The translations under genes and the position numbers were made by a program. The notes beneath the pieces are model-generated. The model worked only from the letters and a program-made list of their open reading frames with translations, was not told the origin of the DNA and ran no database searches. From positions 1 to 37,409 of the forward strand of contig DHIW01000073.1 of assembly GCA_002404015.1 (NCBI GenBank): a DNA stretch of 37,409 nucleotides, given 5' to 3'. Shown piece by piece: positions 22,951-31,032 of the stretch (the stretch's first letter is position 1; the number at the start of each line of letters is the position of its first letter). The DNA is from Chloroflexi bacterium UBA4736. Its GTDB lineage: Bacteria > Chloroflexota > Dormibacteria > Dormibacterales > Dormibacteraceae.

Positions 22951-23324
22951 GGCAGGAGGACGGCCTGGGTCTGCGTGACCTGGGCCACACGCTTGCCCGC
23001 GTCGTCGCTGAGGTCGGTCTGCACGACGATCGTACGGCCGCCGACGTGCAGCGGGCGGCTGACCGACGCCACGTGGCCGCCGCGGACGGCCCGGAAGAAG
23101 TTCGTCTTCGACTCGATCGTGGCGGTCGAGGCGCCCTCGGGCAGGTTGAGCACGGCGCAGATCGCGCCCAGGCTGTCGGCCATCGCCATCAGCGCCCCGC
23201 CGTGCAGGACGCCGCCCGAGGTGCAGCGCTCGGGCGACCAGGCGAGGCGGCCGCGCACCTCGTCCTTGGTCGCCTCGATCAGCTCGACGCCGAACTGACC
23301 CGCGAATGGCATGGCATCGATCAC
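22947..23324 (-). CDS. PaaI-type hotdog thioesterase
   Basis: About 125 residues, a single hotdog domain of the PaaI/4HBT type, hydrolysing acyl-CoA or aryl-CoA thioesters. The helix motif GGVLHGGALMAMADSLG (active-site HGG and the Asp in MADS) and the strand NFFRAVRGGHVASV are recognisable. The GTG at 23324 overlaps the upstream TGA as GTGA; ATG at 23312 gives a product four residues shorter and is equally possible. The longer ORF to 23432 is a shadow. Its stop overlaps the R2lox stop tail to tail (CTAA). Confidence 0.88.
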   Translation of the reverse strand: MIDAMPFAGQFGVELIEATKDEVRGRLAWSPERCTSGGVLHGGALMAMADSLGAICAVLNLPEGASTATIESKTNFFRAVRGGHVASVSRPLHVGGRTIVVQTDLSDDAGKRVAQVTQTQAVLLP

Positions 23325-24430
23325 CCGTACCAGCCGGTGACGTCGACGATCACGTCCACGTTTCCTAGGTTGTTGTAAACCCTCATCACCCCGCCTGAGA
23401 GACCGGCGACGACGTGGTTGGCGACGGTCCAACCAGGGCCGAAGTTGAGGTCGGAAGCCAGGGGCGGCGGCCCCGTCGGCCAGATCGTGAGGAGGCTGCC
23501 CGAGTCGGCATTGGTGATGGTGAAGTTGGCAGCCAGCGCGGTGGCCGCGGGGTCCGTGCCCGCCAGCCCGGCCACGGTCACGTCGCGAGTCGTGTCGGCG
23601 GGCCAGGGCGAGGCGTACTGGCCTATGTGAGTCGCCGGCCGGGTGTCGAGCAACCGGCGCGGCGGCAGTGGATGGAAAAGCGCGCCTGTCCCGCCGGGCG
23701 TGGCGTTGGTGAACCAGCCGACCACGTCGATCACGACGTCGACCGAGCCCACGGAGTTGTAGATGGTCACGCTGCCGCTGTTGTTGACCGCGACGATCGC
23801 GCGGTTCGGCAGCACCGTGTGGGCCGGGAAGTTGACATTGGAGACGCTGGGAACAGAGGGCCCGGTCGGGTACACGGCCAGGTAGCTGGGCGCGGTCGCG
23901 TCGACCGTGGTCAGATTGATGACCACCGCGGAGGCGCTCGTCATCGGGATCCCGGTCGGGGCCCCGGTGATCTGGACGTTGCGCGTCGAGTTGGGGCCCA
24001 GCTGCACGGCCCCGCGCGTGTCGAGCACGCGCTTGGGCGCAGCCAGGGCGTTGAAGAGGCCGCTGACGTTCCCGGCCGTCGGACCGGTGTCGTACCAGCC
24101 GGCCAGGTCGAGGAAGAAGTCGGTGGAACCTTGCGAGTTGTAGACGGTCACGCTGCCGCCGGTCCCCACCTGGACCTGGGTCAGGTTGGCGATCGTCTGC
24201 CAGGGCCCGAAGTTGACCGTGGAGGAGCTGGGAAGCGGGCTCCCCGTGGGGTAGAGAGCCAGGTAACTGTAGTTGGTCGGATTGGTCACCCCCACATTCA
24301 GGACGACTGCCGAGAGGGTCGACGTGATCAGGCCGCCAGCGAGGGCCTGGACGGGGATGTCGCGGGTAGAGTTGGCGCCGAGCTGAGCCACCGCCCGGCT
24401 GTCGTACAGCCGCGTGGGGTTGACCGCGTG
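23321..24430 (-). repeat. Three tandem 'RLLDTR' surface-module repeats within the propeller protein
   Basis: Three copies of a beta-rich module of about 125 residues, with start points near 24412, 24035 and 23660. Shared features: R-[LV]-x-D-[ST]-R, Q-L-G-x-N-S-T-R, a YLALYPTG-like segment, a NFGP-like segment, VTVYNS-GS, and a D-[VF]-x-x-D-x-x-GW-[YF] end. Copies differ in sequence enough that recent slippage is unlikely. Confidence 0.75.
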
Positions 24431-25864
24431 ATAGCTGCCCCCCGCCGCCGGCGGGGCGGCGAACAGGTAGGACCTGAGGGAGCTCGCCAGCGGGAGGAAT
24501 ACGCGTCCGCCGCCCGTCGAAGGGCTGACGAAGTGGTTGACGGTGACTGCCACCGGCGCGAAGACGTCAACGCCCGTGGTCGCATTGATACCGTGGAACC
24601 GTCCGCAGCGGTCGAACGCCCAGACGATCCCGGCCGCCACGATCGGAGACCAGAACCCGCAGCCGGTGTGTGTCCAGGCCACCGAGTAGCTGGGCGCCGC
24701 AGTGTTGATGTTGAGAGCGACAAGCTTGTCGGAGCAGGAGCCGTAGAGGTACGGCGGCGTGTATGCGGTGGCACTGAAGAAGCCGCCGCAGACGGCTGTA
24801 CCGTTGTTGTTGAACAGTTCGGCGCCGACGCCGCCCAGGCTCGCTTGCCGGAGCAGGTAGCCGATGCCGTTCTTACCGCCCTGGAAAACAAGGCCGTTGC
24901 CGAGCAGGGTGGGCCCGATGCCGCCGATGTCGGCGTCGGCGGCGGCCAGGGCATGCCAGTCACTGGGCGCCCAGTAGTCGGCCACTGTCGCGCTGAAGTT
25001 GAGGCTGGGACTGAGTCGCAGGACGGAGTCGCCGTACTGATACGTGGTCGGCACCGGGATGTCGTTGCCGTCGGCCACATAGACGTTGCCGGTGCTGTCG
25101 ATTGCCGGGCCGCCGGGTGCCCAGATCCCCGCCGCGCCCGTGGGGACCTGGAACTGAAGGGGCGTCCCCCCAGCGAGCGGCATCCCGACGACAGTGCCGT
25201 GATAGGTGCCGCAGTCGCCTCCCCAGCCGCCGAAAGGAACGTAGACGGTCGCGTTGTTGAGCGCCAGGGCCCCGCGCTGCTGGTGATTGTTGGCGAAGGT
25301 GGCCACTGAGTTGACAACCCGGGGATAGCCGGCCAGGGTCGCCCCGGTGGCCGCATTGAGCGCGAAGAGCTGATAGAAGTCCGTGGAAGCATTGGGACCG
25401 ATCAGCGCCACAAGGTAGAGGGTGCCGGTGGTGGGGTCGAGCACCGGCGTGCTTTCGATGCCTGCCTGGCTGATGCCACAGTTGCCGGGATTCTGGACGA
25501 AGAGCCCCAACGGGTTGCTGGCGGCAGAGCGCTGCCAGGCGAGGCTCCCGCTGGAGGTGTTGAAGGCGTAGACGGCGTTGTGCTCGGTGACCACGTAGAC
25601 CAGGCCGCTGCGCACGAGCGGTTCGGCGTAGATGGGCCCATCCAGCGCGCCGGAGTCCCACTGCCCACTGAGGCCGACGAACGCCGGCTCGTTGTTGTCG
25701 AAACCGCTGCGGTTCAGGTCGTAGTGGTATGTGACCAGGCCGTCCGCCGACGTGGGCTGGGCCGCCGCGCGAGCGGCTACAGGTCGCGCCGAAAGGGCGG
25801 GCCCTGGCGCCGGCACCAGGCTCAGGGCGACCACCAGGGCGGTGCAGGCGGCGAGGGTTTTCAT
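23321..25864 (-). CDS. Secreted PQQ-like beta-propeller protein with three surface repeats
   Basis: 847 residues. Residues 1-37 are a signal peptide (MKTLAACTALVVALSLVPAP), so the protein is secreted. Residues 40-475 are a propeller of PQQ-type repeats (for example GLVYVVTEHNAVYAFNTSSG and NVYVADGND). I see no catalytic quinoprotein residues, so it may bind rather than oxidise. The C-terminus carries three tandem repeats of about 125 residues (about 485-608, 610-733, 735-847), each starting RLYDSR, RVLDTR or RLLDTR and ending near a D-x-x-GWY motif. These modules are common in surface proteins of Actinomycetota and relatives. Codon use and GC match the neighbours. ATG 25864 is chosen for the signal peptide. 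Confidence 0.85.
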   Translation of the reverse strand: MKTLAACTALVVALSLVPAPGPALSARPVAARAAAQPTSADGLVTYHYDLNRSGFDNNEPAFVGLSGQWDSGALDGPIYAEPLVRSGLVYVVTEHNAVYAFNTSSGSLAWQRSAASNPLGLFVQNPGNCGISQAGIESTPVLDPTTGTLYLVALIGPNASTDFYQLFALNAATGATLAGYPRVVNSVATFANNHQQRGALALNNATVYVPFGGWGGDCGTYHGTVVGMPLAGGTPLQFQVPTGAAGIWAPGGPAIDSTGNVYVADGNDIPVPTTYQYGDSVLRLSPSLNFSATVADYWAPSDWHALAAADADIGGIGPTLLGNGLVFQGGKNGIGYLLRQASLGGVGAELFNNNGTAVCGGFFSATAYTPPYLYGSCSDKLVALNINTAAPSYSVAWTHTGCGFWSPIVAAGIVWAFDRCGRFHGINATTGVDVFAPVAVTVNHFVSPSTGGGRVFLPLASSLRSYLFAAPPAAGGSYHAVNPTRLYDSRAVAQLGANSTRDIPVQALAGGLITSTLSAVVLNVGVTNPTNYSYLALYPTGSPLPSSSTVNFGPWQTIANLTQVQVGTGGSVTVYNSQGSTDFFLDLAGWYDTGPTAGNVSGLFNALAAPKRVLDTRGAVQLGPNSTRNVQITGAPTGIPMTSASAVVINLTTVDATAPSYLAVYPTGPSVPSVSNVNFPAHTVLPNRAIVAVNNSGSVTIYNSVGSVDVVIDVVGWFTNATPGGTGALFHPLPPRRLLDTRPATHIGQYASPWPADTTRDVTVAGLAGTDPAATALAANFTITNADSGSLLTIWPTGPPPLASDLNFGPGWTVANHVVAGLSGGVMRVYNNLGNVDVIVDVTGWYG

Positions 25865-25927
25865 GTTCGGTAAGACGGCCAACGGCGGCAATCTACCCGG
25901 ACGCGCCGCCCGGCGTCGACGGGGAAT

Positions 25928-26980
25928 TCAGCCAGCCGCCCGGATCGTTCCCCCGCCGAGGACCCGGCTGCCCCGATAGAGCACCGCGGCCTGGCCCGGC
26001 GCCGGTCCCAGGAAGGGCTCGGCCAGCCGCAGGCGGTCCCGTTCGTAGACGGCCGGGATCGGCCGCGCCCGGTAGCGCAGCCGGGCCTCGCACTCAAGCC
26101 GGTCGGGAGCAGAGCCGTCGATGAAGGTCACGTCCTCCAGCTCCACCTCGGTCCTGGCCAGCTCCGACCGGCGCCCCACCACGATCCGGTTGGCCTCAGC
26201 GTCCACCTTCGTCACGTACCAGGGACCGGCCTCCTTCAGCTGGCCGAAGCCGCTGCGCTGGCCCACGGTGTAGAGGGCCGTGCCCCGGTGGGAGCCGAGC
26301 TCGCGCCCCCCCTCGTCCACCACGGCGCCCGCCGCGACCGGCAGCCGGCGCGCCAGGTAGGCGGCCGTCTCACCGCGGGGCACGAAGCAGATCTCCATGG
26401 ATTCAGCCTTCTCCGCAACCGGCAGCCCGAAGCCGCGCGCCAACTCGCGCACCCTCGGCTTGGCCAGCTCGCCGAGGGGAAAGACGATCCGCGCCAGGCG
26501 GGCGCGGTCGAGCGTGTAGAGCATGTAGGACTGGTCCTTGGCGGGGTCGAGCGCCTCGTGCAGCTCCGGCCCGTCGGAGCCGTCCAGTATCCGGGCGTAG
26601 TGGCCGGTGGCGAGCGCGTCGAAGCCCAGGTCGAGCACCCGCGCCAGCATCAGGTCGAAGCGGACGAAGGCGTTGCAGCGCAGGCAGGGGTTGGGGGTGC
26701 GGCCGTTCAGGTAGGCGTCGTGGAAGGGCGCGATCACCCGCTCCCCGAACTCCCGCTCGAGGTTCCAGACGTAGTAGGGGATGCCCAGCACCGCCGCGAC
26801 GCGGCGCGCGTCCTCGACGGCCGAGAGCGAGCAGCAGCCGCCGTGGCGCAGCGCCTCCGACTCGTCCGCCCGCGGCCACTGCTGGAGCGTGACGCCGACG
26901 ACGTCGTGACCCTGCTCCCGGAGCAGAGCCGCGGCGACCGACGAATCGACCCCGCCGGAGAGCGCGACCGCGACCTTCAT
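25928..26980 (-). CDS. mnmA: tRNA-specific 2-thiouridylase MnmA
   Basis: Adds sulfur to U34 of tRNAs for Lys, Glu and Gln. 350 residues: PP-loop ATPase motif SGGVDSS (8-14); the catalytic pair C99 (NPCLRC) and C198 (MEICFV), spaced as C102 and C199 of E. coli MnmA; tRNA-binding and C-terminal beta domains (about 200-350, starting FVPRGETAAYL). ATG 26980 (MKVAVALSGG) is the family start; an in-frame extension to 27037 has no family support. About 190 bp of non-coding sequence lie upstream, so it probably has its own promoter. Confidence 0.96.
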   Translation of the reverse strand: MKVAVALSGGVDSSVAAALLREQGHDVVGVTLQQWPRADESEALRHGGCCSLSAVEDARRVAAVLGIPYYVWNLEREFGERVIAPFHDAYLNGRTPNPCLRCNAFVRFDLMLARVLDLGFDALATGHYARILDGSDGPELHEALDPAKDQSYMLYTLDRARLARIVFPLGELAKPRVRELARGFGLPVAEKAESMEICFVPRGETAAYLARRLPVAAGAVVDEGGRELGSHRGTALYTVGQRSGFGQLKEAGPWYVTKVDAEANRIVVGRRSELARTEVELEDVTFIDGSAPDRLECEARLRYRARPIPAVYERDRLRLAEPFLGPAPGQAAVLYRGSRVLGGGTIRAAG

Positions 26981-27138
26981 CGGGGACCAATGATGCGCGG
27001 GCTCGAAGCCATGGCGCGCAGGTTCTTCCCCAGACATCTAGCCAAGGCGTGGCGGTAAGGCCTGGCTCCGCCAGGCTGTTTGAGTCCTGAATTCAAGACG
27101 CGCACCAACTCAATAAGTCCTGCAAGGGAGGAAGGGTA

Positions 27139-27167
27139 CTGGGGAGGAACCGCAGGTTCCTCCCCAG
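27139..27167 (-). terminator. Strong 13-bp hairpin after the NIL-domain gene
   Basis: CTGGGGAGGAACC (27139-27151) and GGTTCCTCCCCAG (27155-27167) form a perfect 13-bp stem with a GCA loop, starting 3 nt after the TAG of the NIL gene. There is no T-run, so it is a strong hairpin, perhaps an mRNA stabiliser or a Rho-linked terminator, rather than a textbook intrinsic one. The segment GCAGGTTCCTCCCCAG (27152-27167) recurs with one mismatch at 27018-27033, before mnmA. Confidence 0.6.
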
Positions 27168-27170
27168 CTT

Positions 27171-27413
27171 CTACTGGTCGACCATGTCCCCTTCGGCTGG
27201 GTCCACCCGCACGCCGCGGGAGGTCAGGAAGTCCACGGCCCGCTCGAGCTCGGCGTCCTCGCCGGTCAGCTCGAGCACAACCCAGCCCGCGTCGTGGGTC
27301 ACGTCCGCGCGTCGGATGTTGGTGACCACCTCGAAGCGCTTTCCGACCTCGTGGATGACCGGCTCGGTGACCAGTTCGCGAGCGAACGTGAGCCGGACCC
27401 GCAGGCGGGCCAT
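27171..27413 (-). CDS. NIL domain protein
   Basis: 80 residues with one ferredoxin-like NIL domain: RLRVRLTFARELVTEPVIHE, then the core EVVTNIRRADVTHDAGWVVLE, and the C-terminal helix AELERAVDFLTSRGVRVDP. NIL domains are ligand-sensing or ferredoxin-like modules found in methionine transporter ATPases and next to sulfur-transfer genes. It follows the MoaD/ThiS-like gene by 9 nt and shares its transcript with threonine synthase. A role in sulfide transfer to homocysteine-type products is inference from context. Confidence 0.85.
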   Translation of the reverse strand: MARLRVRLTFARELVTEPVIHEVGKRFEVVTNIRRADVTHDAGWVVLELTGEDAELERAVDFLTSRGVRVDPAEGDMVDQ

Positions 27414-27422
27414 GGGAAGAGC

Positions 27423-27695
27423 TTAGCCCCCGGCCACCGCCGGCACGATCGCGATCTCGTCGGAGTCGGCGAGCTTGGAGTCGAGGCCCTCGCCCAGCCG
27501 GACGTCCTCGTCGTTCAGGAAGAGGTTCACGAACTGGCGGGGCTCGCCCTCGTCGTCGAGCAGGCGCCCCTTGAAGCCGGGGAACTTGCTGTCCAGCTGG
27601 TCGATGGCGCTCCTCAGGTCGCCGGCCACGACCGGGACGACGGACTCACCCCCGCTCAGGGTCCGGAGCGGGCCGGGGATTCGAAACTGCGGCAA
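27423..27695 (-). CDS. MoaD/ThiS family sulfur carrier protein
   Basis: 90-residue ubiquitin-fold protein. It begins MPQFRIPGPLRTLSGG and ends AIVPAVAGG, with the terminal Gly-Gly that such carriers use to form an adenylate or thiocarboxylate. DDEGEPRQFVNLFLNDEDVRLGEGLDSKLADSDE is the typical mid-region (split here by family-typical loops). It lies between threonine synthase (23 nt after its stop) and the NIL-domain gene (9 nt before), so it is not next to molybdopterin or thiamine genes. It resembles CysO-like carriers that deliver sulfide to an amino-acid acceptor; the acceptor here is not known. Confidence 0.88.
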   Translation of the reverse strand: MPQFRIPGPLRTLSGGESVVPVVAGDLRSAIDQLDSKFPGFKGRLLDDEGEPRQFVNLFLNDEDVRLGEGLDSKLADSDEIAIVPAVAGG

Positions 27696-27718
27696 ATCGG
27701 GATCTCCTGACTAAAAGG

Positions 27719-28960
27719 TTAAACTTGCACCTTCTCGCGAAACGACCGCAGCGTCGGCTCTATTTCCACGCGGCGGAGGTCCGCCTCCGGGCCGGCCAGC
27801 ACGTCGGCGGTCTTCAGCCCGTGCCCGGTGATGTAGGCCACGATCGTCTCGTCGCCCCGCCAGCGGCCGGCCCGCGCCAGCTTCGCCAGCACCCCGACAG
27901 TCACGCCGCCCGCCGTCTCTGTGAATATCCCTTCGGTCCGGGCCAGCAGCCGCATGGCGTCCACGATCTCAGTCTCGGATACCGCTTCCACAACCCCGCC
28001 CGTCTCCCGCGCGATCCGGACCACGTACGTCCCGTCGGACGGGTTGCCGATGGCGATGGAGCGGGCGATGGTGTTGGGCCGGACCGGCGTCACCCGGTCG
28101 GTGCCCGCCGTCCAGGCGTTGTACACGGGCGCACAGCCCAATGCCTGGGCTCCCGTAAGGGCGGGCAGCCTGTCCTCGGAACCCTGCACAAGGCCCATGT
28201 CGAGGAGTTCCGAGAGGGCCCGCCGGTGGCGCACGAACTGGCAGCCGGACGCGATCGGGACGATGATCTCGTCAGGCAGGCGCCAGCCGAGCTGCTCGGC
28301 CGTCTCGAAGGTCAGGGTCTTGGAGCCCTCCGCGTAGAAGGGGCGCACGTTGATGTTGCAGAAGGCCCATGGGAACTCCTCGACGAGCTGGCTGCAGAGC
28401 CGGTTGACCTCGTCGTAGTTGCCGTGGACGGAGACCAGGTTGGGCTCGAAAACACCGGTCGAGACCATCTTGGCCGGCTCGGTGTCGGCCGGCATGAAGA
28501 CGTAGCACTCGAGCCCCGCCCGCGCCGCGTAGGCGGCCACCGAGTTGGCCAGGTTGCCGGTCGAGGCGCAGCCGATCGTCTCGAAGCCATGGGCCCGCGA
28601 CCAGGACACCGCGACCGACACCACCCGGTCTTTGAAGGAGTTGGTGGGGTTCATGGTGTCGTTCTTCAGGTAGAGGTTCTTGAGGCCCAGCTCGGCACCC
28701 AGGCGATCGGCCTTGACGAGCGGCGTGAAGCCCTCGCCCAGGGTCACGATCGGGGCCTCATCCTCGAGCGGCAGCAGGTCCCGGTACCGCCACATGGAGG
28801 GCGGCCCGGCCGCGATGGAGTCGCGCGAGATGCGCTTCTTGATCGCCGCGTAGTCGTAGACGACGTCCAGCGGCCCGAAGCACATCTCGCAGACGTGCGT
28901 CGGCTTCAGCTCGTACTCGGTTCCGCACTCCCGGCAGCGCAGCCCCTCCACGTGGGACAT
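27719..28960 (-). CDS. thrC: Threonine synthase
   Basis: PLP enzyme converting O-phosphohomoserine to threonine. 413 residues: an N-terminal zinc-ribbon-like site (C9, C12, C24, C27), the PLP lysine K110 in NPTNSFKDR, and the phosphate/PLP loop CASTGNLANS (131-140). The motif normally read as a PIASGS loop is PIASGCQFVRH here. The length fits the class with the short N-terminus. ATG 28960 is the only sensible start, with a divergent gene 113 bp away. It heads an operon with a MoaD/ThiS-like carrier and a NIL protein. Because of that context, O-phosphohomoserine sulfhydrylation or another related beta/gamma replacement should not be excluded. Confidence 0.9.
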   Translation of the reverse strand: MSHVEGLRCRECGTEYELKPTHVCEMCFGPLDVVYDYAAIKKRISRDSIAAGPPSMWRYRDLLPLEDEAPIVTLGEGFTPLVKADRLGAELGLKNLYLKNDTMNPTNSFKDRVVSVAVSWSRAHGFETIGCASTGNLANSVAAYAARAGLECYVFMPADTEPAKMVSTGVFEPNLVSVHGNYDEVNRLCSQLVEEFPWAFCNINVRPFYAEGSKTLTFETAEQLGWRLPDEIIVPIASGCQFVRHRRALSELLDMGLVQGSEDRLPALTGAQALGCAPVYNAWTAGTDRVTPVRPNTIARSIAIGNPSDGTYVVRIARETGGVVEAVSETEIVDAMRLLARTEGIFTETAGGVTVGVLAKLARAGRWRGDETIVAYITGHGLKTADVLAGPEADLRRVEIEPTLRSFREKVQV

Positions 28961-29073
28961 AGACGCACCAGTTTACGGCCGTCCAGAGTGCGGCTCGAAC
29001 TCGCCGCATTTACAAGCCGCCGCCCGATCGCTACCTTATGTGATAGTCCACCAGCCCCGTTTGAGGATTACGC

Positions 29074-31023
29074 ATGCGCAAGCTCGCCGTGCTCCTGGCC
29101 CTGCTGCCGGCCCTGGTGGCTACGCCCACCCAGGCCGCCGCCCCGCCCACCTTCGACACCGTGTGCCCGGTTTACGGTGACCTCAGGATCTGCTCGGGCG
29201 AGGTGCCCAGCTTCGACGGCACCAGGCTCGACGCCGACCTCACGCTGCCGATGGCCGGAACATCAGCCCCCCACCCCTTGATCGCCATGCTCCACGGCTT
29301 CGGCAACAACAAGCACGAGTGGGAGTCGCTCACCGACACCGCCGACGGGGCCGACAAGTGGCACTGGAACAACCACTGGTTCGCCGTGCACGGCTTCTAC
29401 GTCCTGAACTACACCGCGCGCGGCTTCGACGACCCCAACCCGGGCAGCGGCGACCAGCCGGCGACGCCGGGTGGCACCTCCGCCAGCCCCGCCGACCCCT
29501 ACGCCGCGATTCACCTGAAGAGCCGCGAGTTCGAGATCCGTGACACCCAGTGGCTGGCGGCGCTGGCGGCCCGCGCGTTCCCCAACCTGGACCGGCAGCG
29601 CGTGGCCGTGACCGGCGGCTCCTACGGGGGCGGGGAGAGCTGGCTGCAGGCCTCGCAGCCCGTCTGGAACTTCCCGCACCGGATATTCCCCGGGCTGCCT
29701 GTGCTGACGCTCCAGGTCGCCGTGCCCAAGTACCCCTGGACCGACCTCGCCTACAGCCTGGCCCCCAACGGCCACGGTGGCGGCCCCAACCTCACCGATA
29801 TCTACCAGGCCGCCCAGGGCCAGCCGAGCAACCGCGAGGCCGACGACAACCCCTTCGGGGTGCCCAAGCAGAGCTACGAGAGCGCCTTCTTCGCCCTTGG
29901 CAGCACCAACGGCCGGTTCACCCACCTGGAGGTGGCGCCGTACTCGCAGGAGGAGTCGCCGCCACCCGCGGGCGACGGCCCTGTCAGCACCGACGCCTGG
30001 TTCGTCCGGGGGGCGGCCGACCCCTACCTGGCCGCCGACCCGATCGTGCGCCAGATCCGCCGCGGCCTGACGGTCTACCGGGGCTCCTACTACCAGGCAT
30101 CGGGCTGGGCCGCCCAGCGGGCGTCCGGCCACGAGACGGCGGTGTTCTCCATCTCGGGCTGGACGGACGACCTCTTCCCGCCGGTCGAGTCGTTCCGCCA
30201 GTTCAAGTATCTGAAGCGGCTCGACCCGCTCTGGCCGGTCGCGGTGGCGACGGCCGACATCGGGCATCCCCGGGCCCAGAACAAGAGCGACGCCTGGCAG
30301 CGCCTGAACGACCAGGCCTGGCAGTTCCTGCAGGCCAACCTCAACCCGGGCAGCCACCGCCGGCAGACGGTCGTGACGAGCCAGCAGACCACGTGCCCCA
30401 GCCAGCCGGCCGCCGGGAGCGACATCACGGCCTCGACTCCGGAGGGCCTCGCGAACGGCTCTCTCAACGTGGCCTACACCGGAGCCGACGCGCTGACCCA
30501 GGCTTCGGGCAGCGGCGACCCGGACAGTCCCAACACCGACGCGGTGCTGACCAACCTCACGCACAGCGACGCCTGCAAGACCTCGCTCCTCCAAACCTTC
30601 CCGGGCCGCTTCTCCGGGACCTCCTTGCCCCTCCAGCAGTCTCGGCGATACGCCGGCCTGGGCGAGGTGGACGTGCCCTACACGCTGACGGGACTCACGG
30701 CCAGCCTGGTCGCCAGGCTCTGGGACGTCGGCCCCGACGGCAGCGCCACGCTGGTGACCCGGGGCGCGTACCGCGTCGACCCCAGCCCATTGGACTCCCG
30801 CAACCCCGACCCCCTCATCGGGACCCTGCGGCTGCCTTTCTACGGCAACGATTGGACGCTGCAAGGCGGGCACTCGCTTCGCCTCGACCTGGCCCAGGTG
30901 GACTCCCCAACCTACCTCCAGGATAAGACCCCGTCGACGCTGGCGATCTCGAACCCGGTCCTCAAGCTGCCGACCGTGGAGACCGGCACCGTCTCGACAA
31001 CGGGCAGCCAGACCAGCACCTAG
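29074..31023 (+). CDS. Secreted S15/CocE-type alpha/beta hydrolase
   Basis: 649 residues. MRKLAVLLALLPALVATPTQAAA is a signal peptide, so the enzyme is exported. The alpha/beta hydrolase core has LIAMLHGFGNNKHEWE, the nucleophile elbow GGSYGG (S183), an Asp in the WTDDLFPPVE segment and a His in IGHPRAQ. Residues after about 470 form a beta-sandwich of the kind found in X-prolyl dipeptidyl-peptidase (S15) and CocE/NonD hydrolases. The substrate may be a peptide or an ester. GAGGA (29063-29067) is 6 nt before the ATG, a good Shine-Dalgarno. The stop is 9 nt from the start of the next hydrolase. Confidence 0.88.
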   Translation: MRKLAVLLALLPALVATPTQAAAPPTFDTVCPVYGDLRICSGEVPSFDGTRLDADLTLPMAGTSAPHPLIAMLHGFGNNKHEWESLTDTADGADKWHWNNHWFAVHGFYVLNYTARGFDDPNPGSGDQPATPGGTSASPADPYAAIHLKSREFEIRDTQWLAALAARAFPNLDRQRVAVTGGSYGGGESWLQASQPVWNFPHRIFPGLPVLTLQVAVPKYPWTDLAYSLAPNGHGGGPNLTDIYQAAQGQPSNREADDNPFGVPKQSYESAFFALGSTNGRFTHLEVAPYSQEESPPPAGDGPVSTDAWFVRGAADPYLAADPIVRQIRRGLTVYRGSYYQASGWAAQRASGHETAVFSISGWTDDLFPPVESFRQFKYLKRLDPLWPVAVATADIGHPRAQNKSDAWQRLNDQAWQFLQANLNPGSHRRQTVVTSQQTTCPSQPAAGSDITASTPEGLANGSLNVAYTGADALTQASGSGDPDSPNTDAVLTNLTHSDACKTSLLQTFPGRFSGTSLPLQQSRRYAGLGEVDVPYTLTGLTASLVARLWDVGPDGSATLVTRGAYRVDPSPLDSRNPDPLIGTLRLPFYGNDWTLQGGHSLRLDLAQVDSPTYLQDKTPSTLAISNPVLKLPTVETGTVSTTGSQTST

Positions 31024-31032
31024 ACTCGGCTG

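Noticed and set aside
27139..27167. Classical intrinsic terminator
   Set aside because: The stem is strong but no T-run follows on the minus strand, so it is listed only as a hairpin with a probable 3'-end role.
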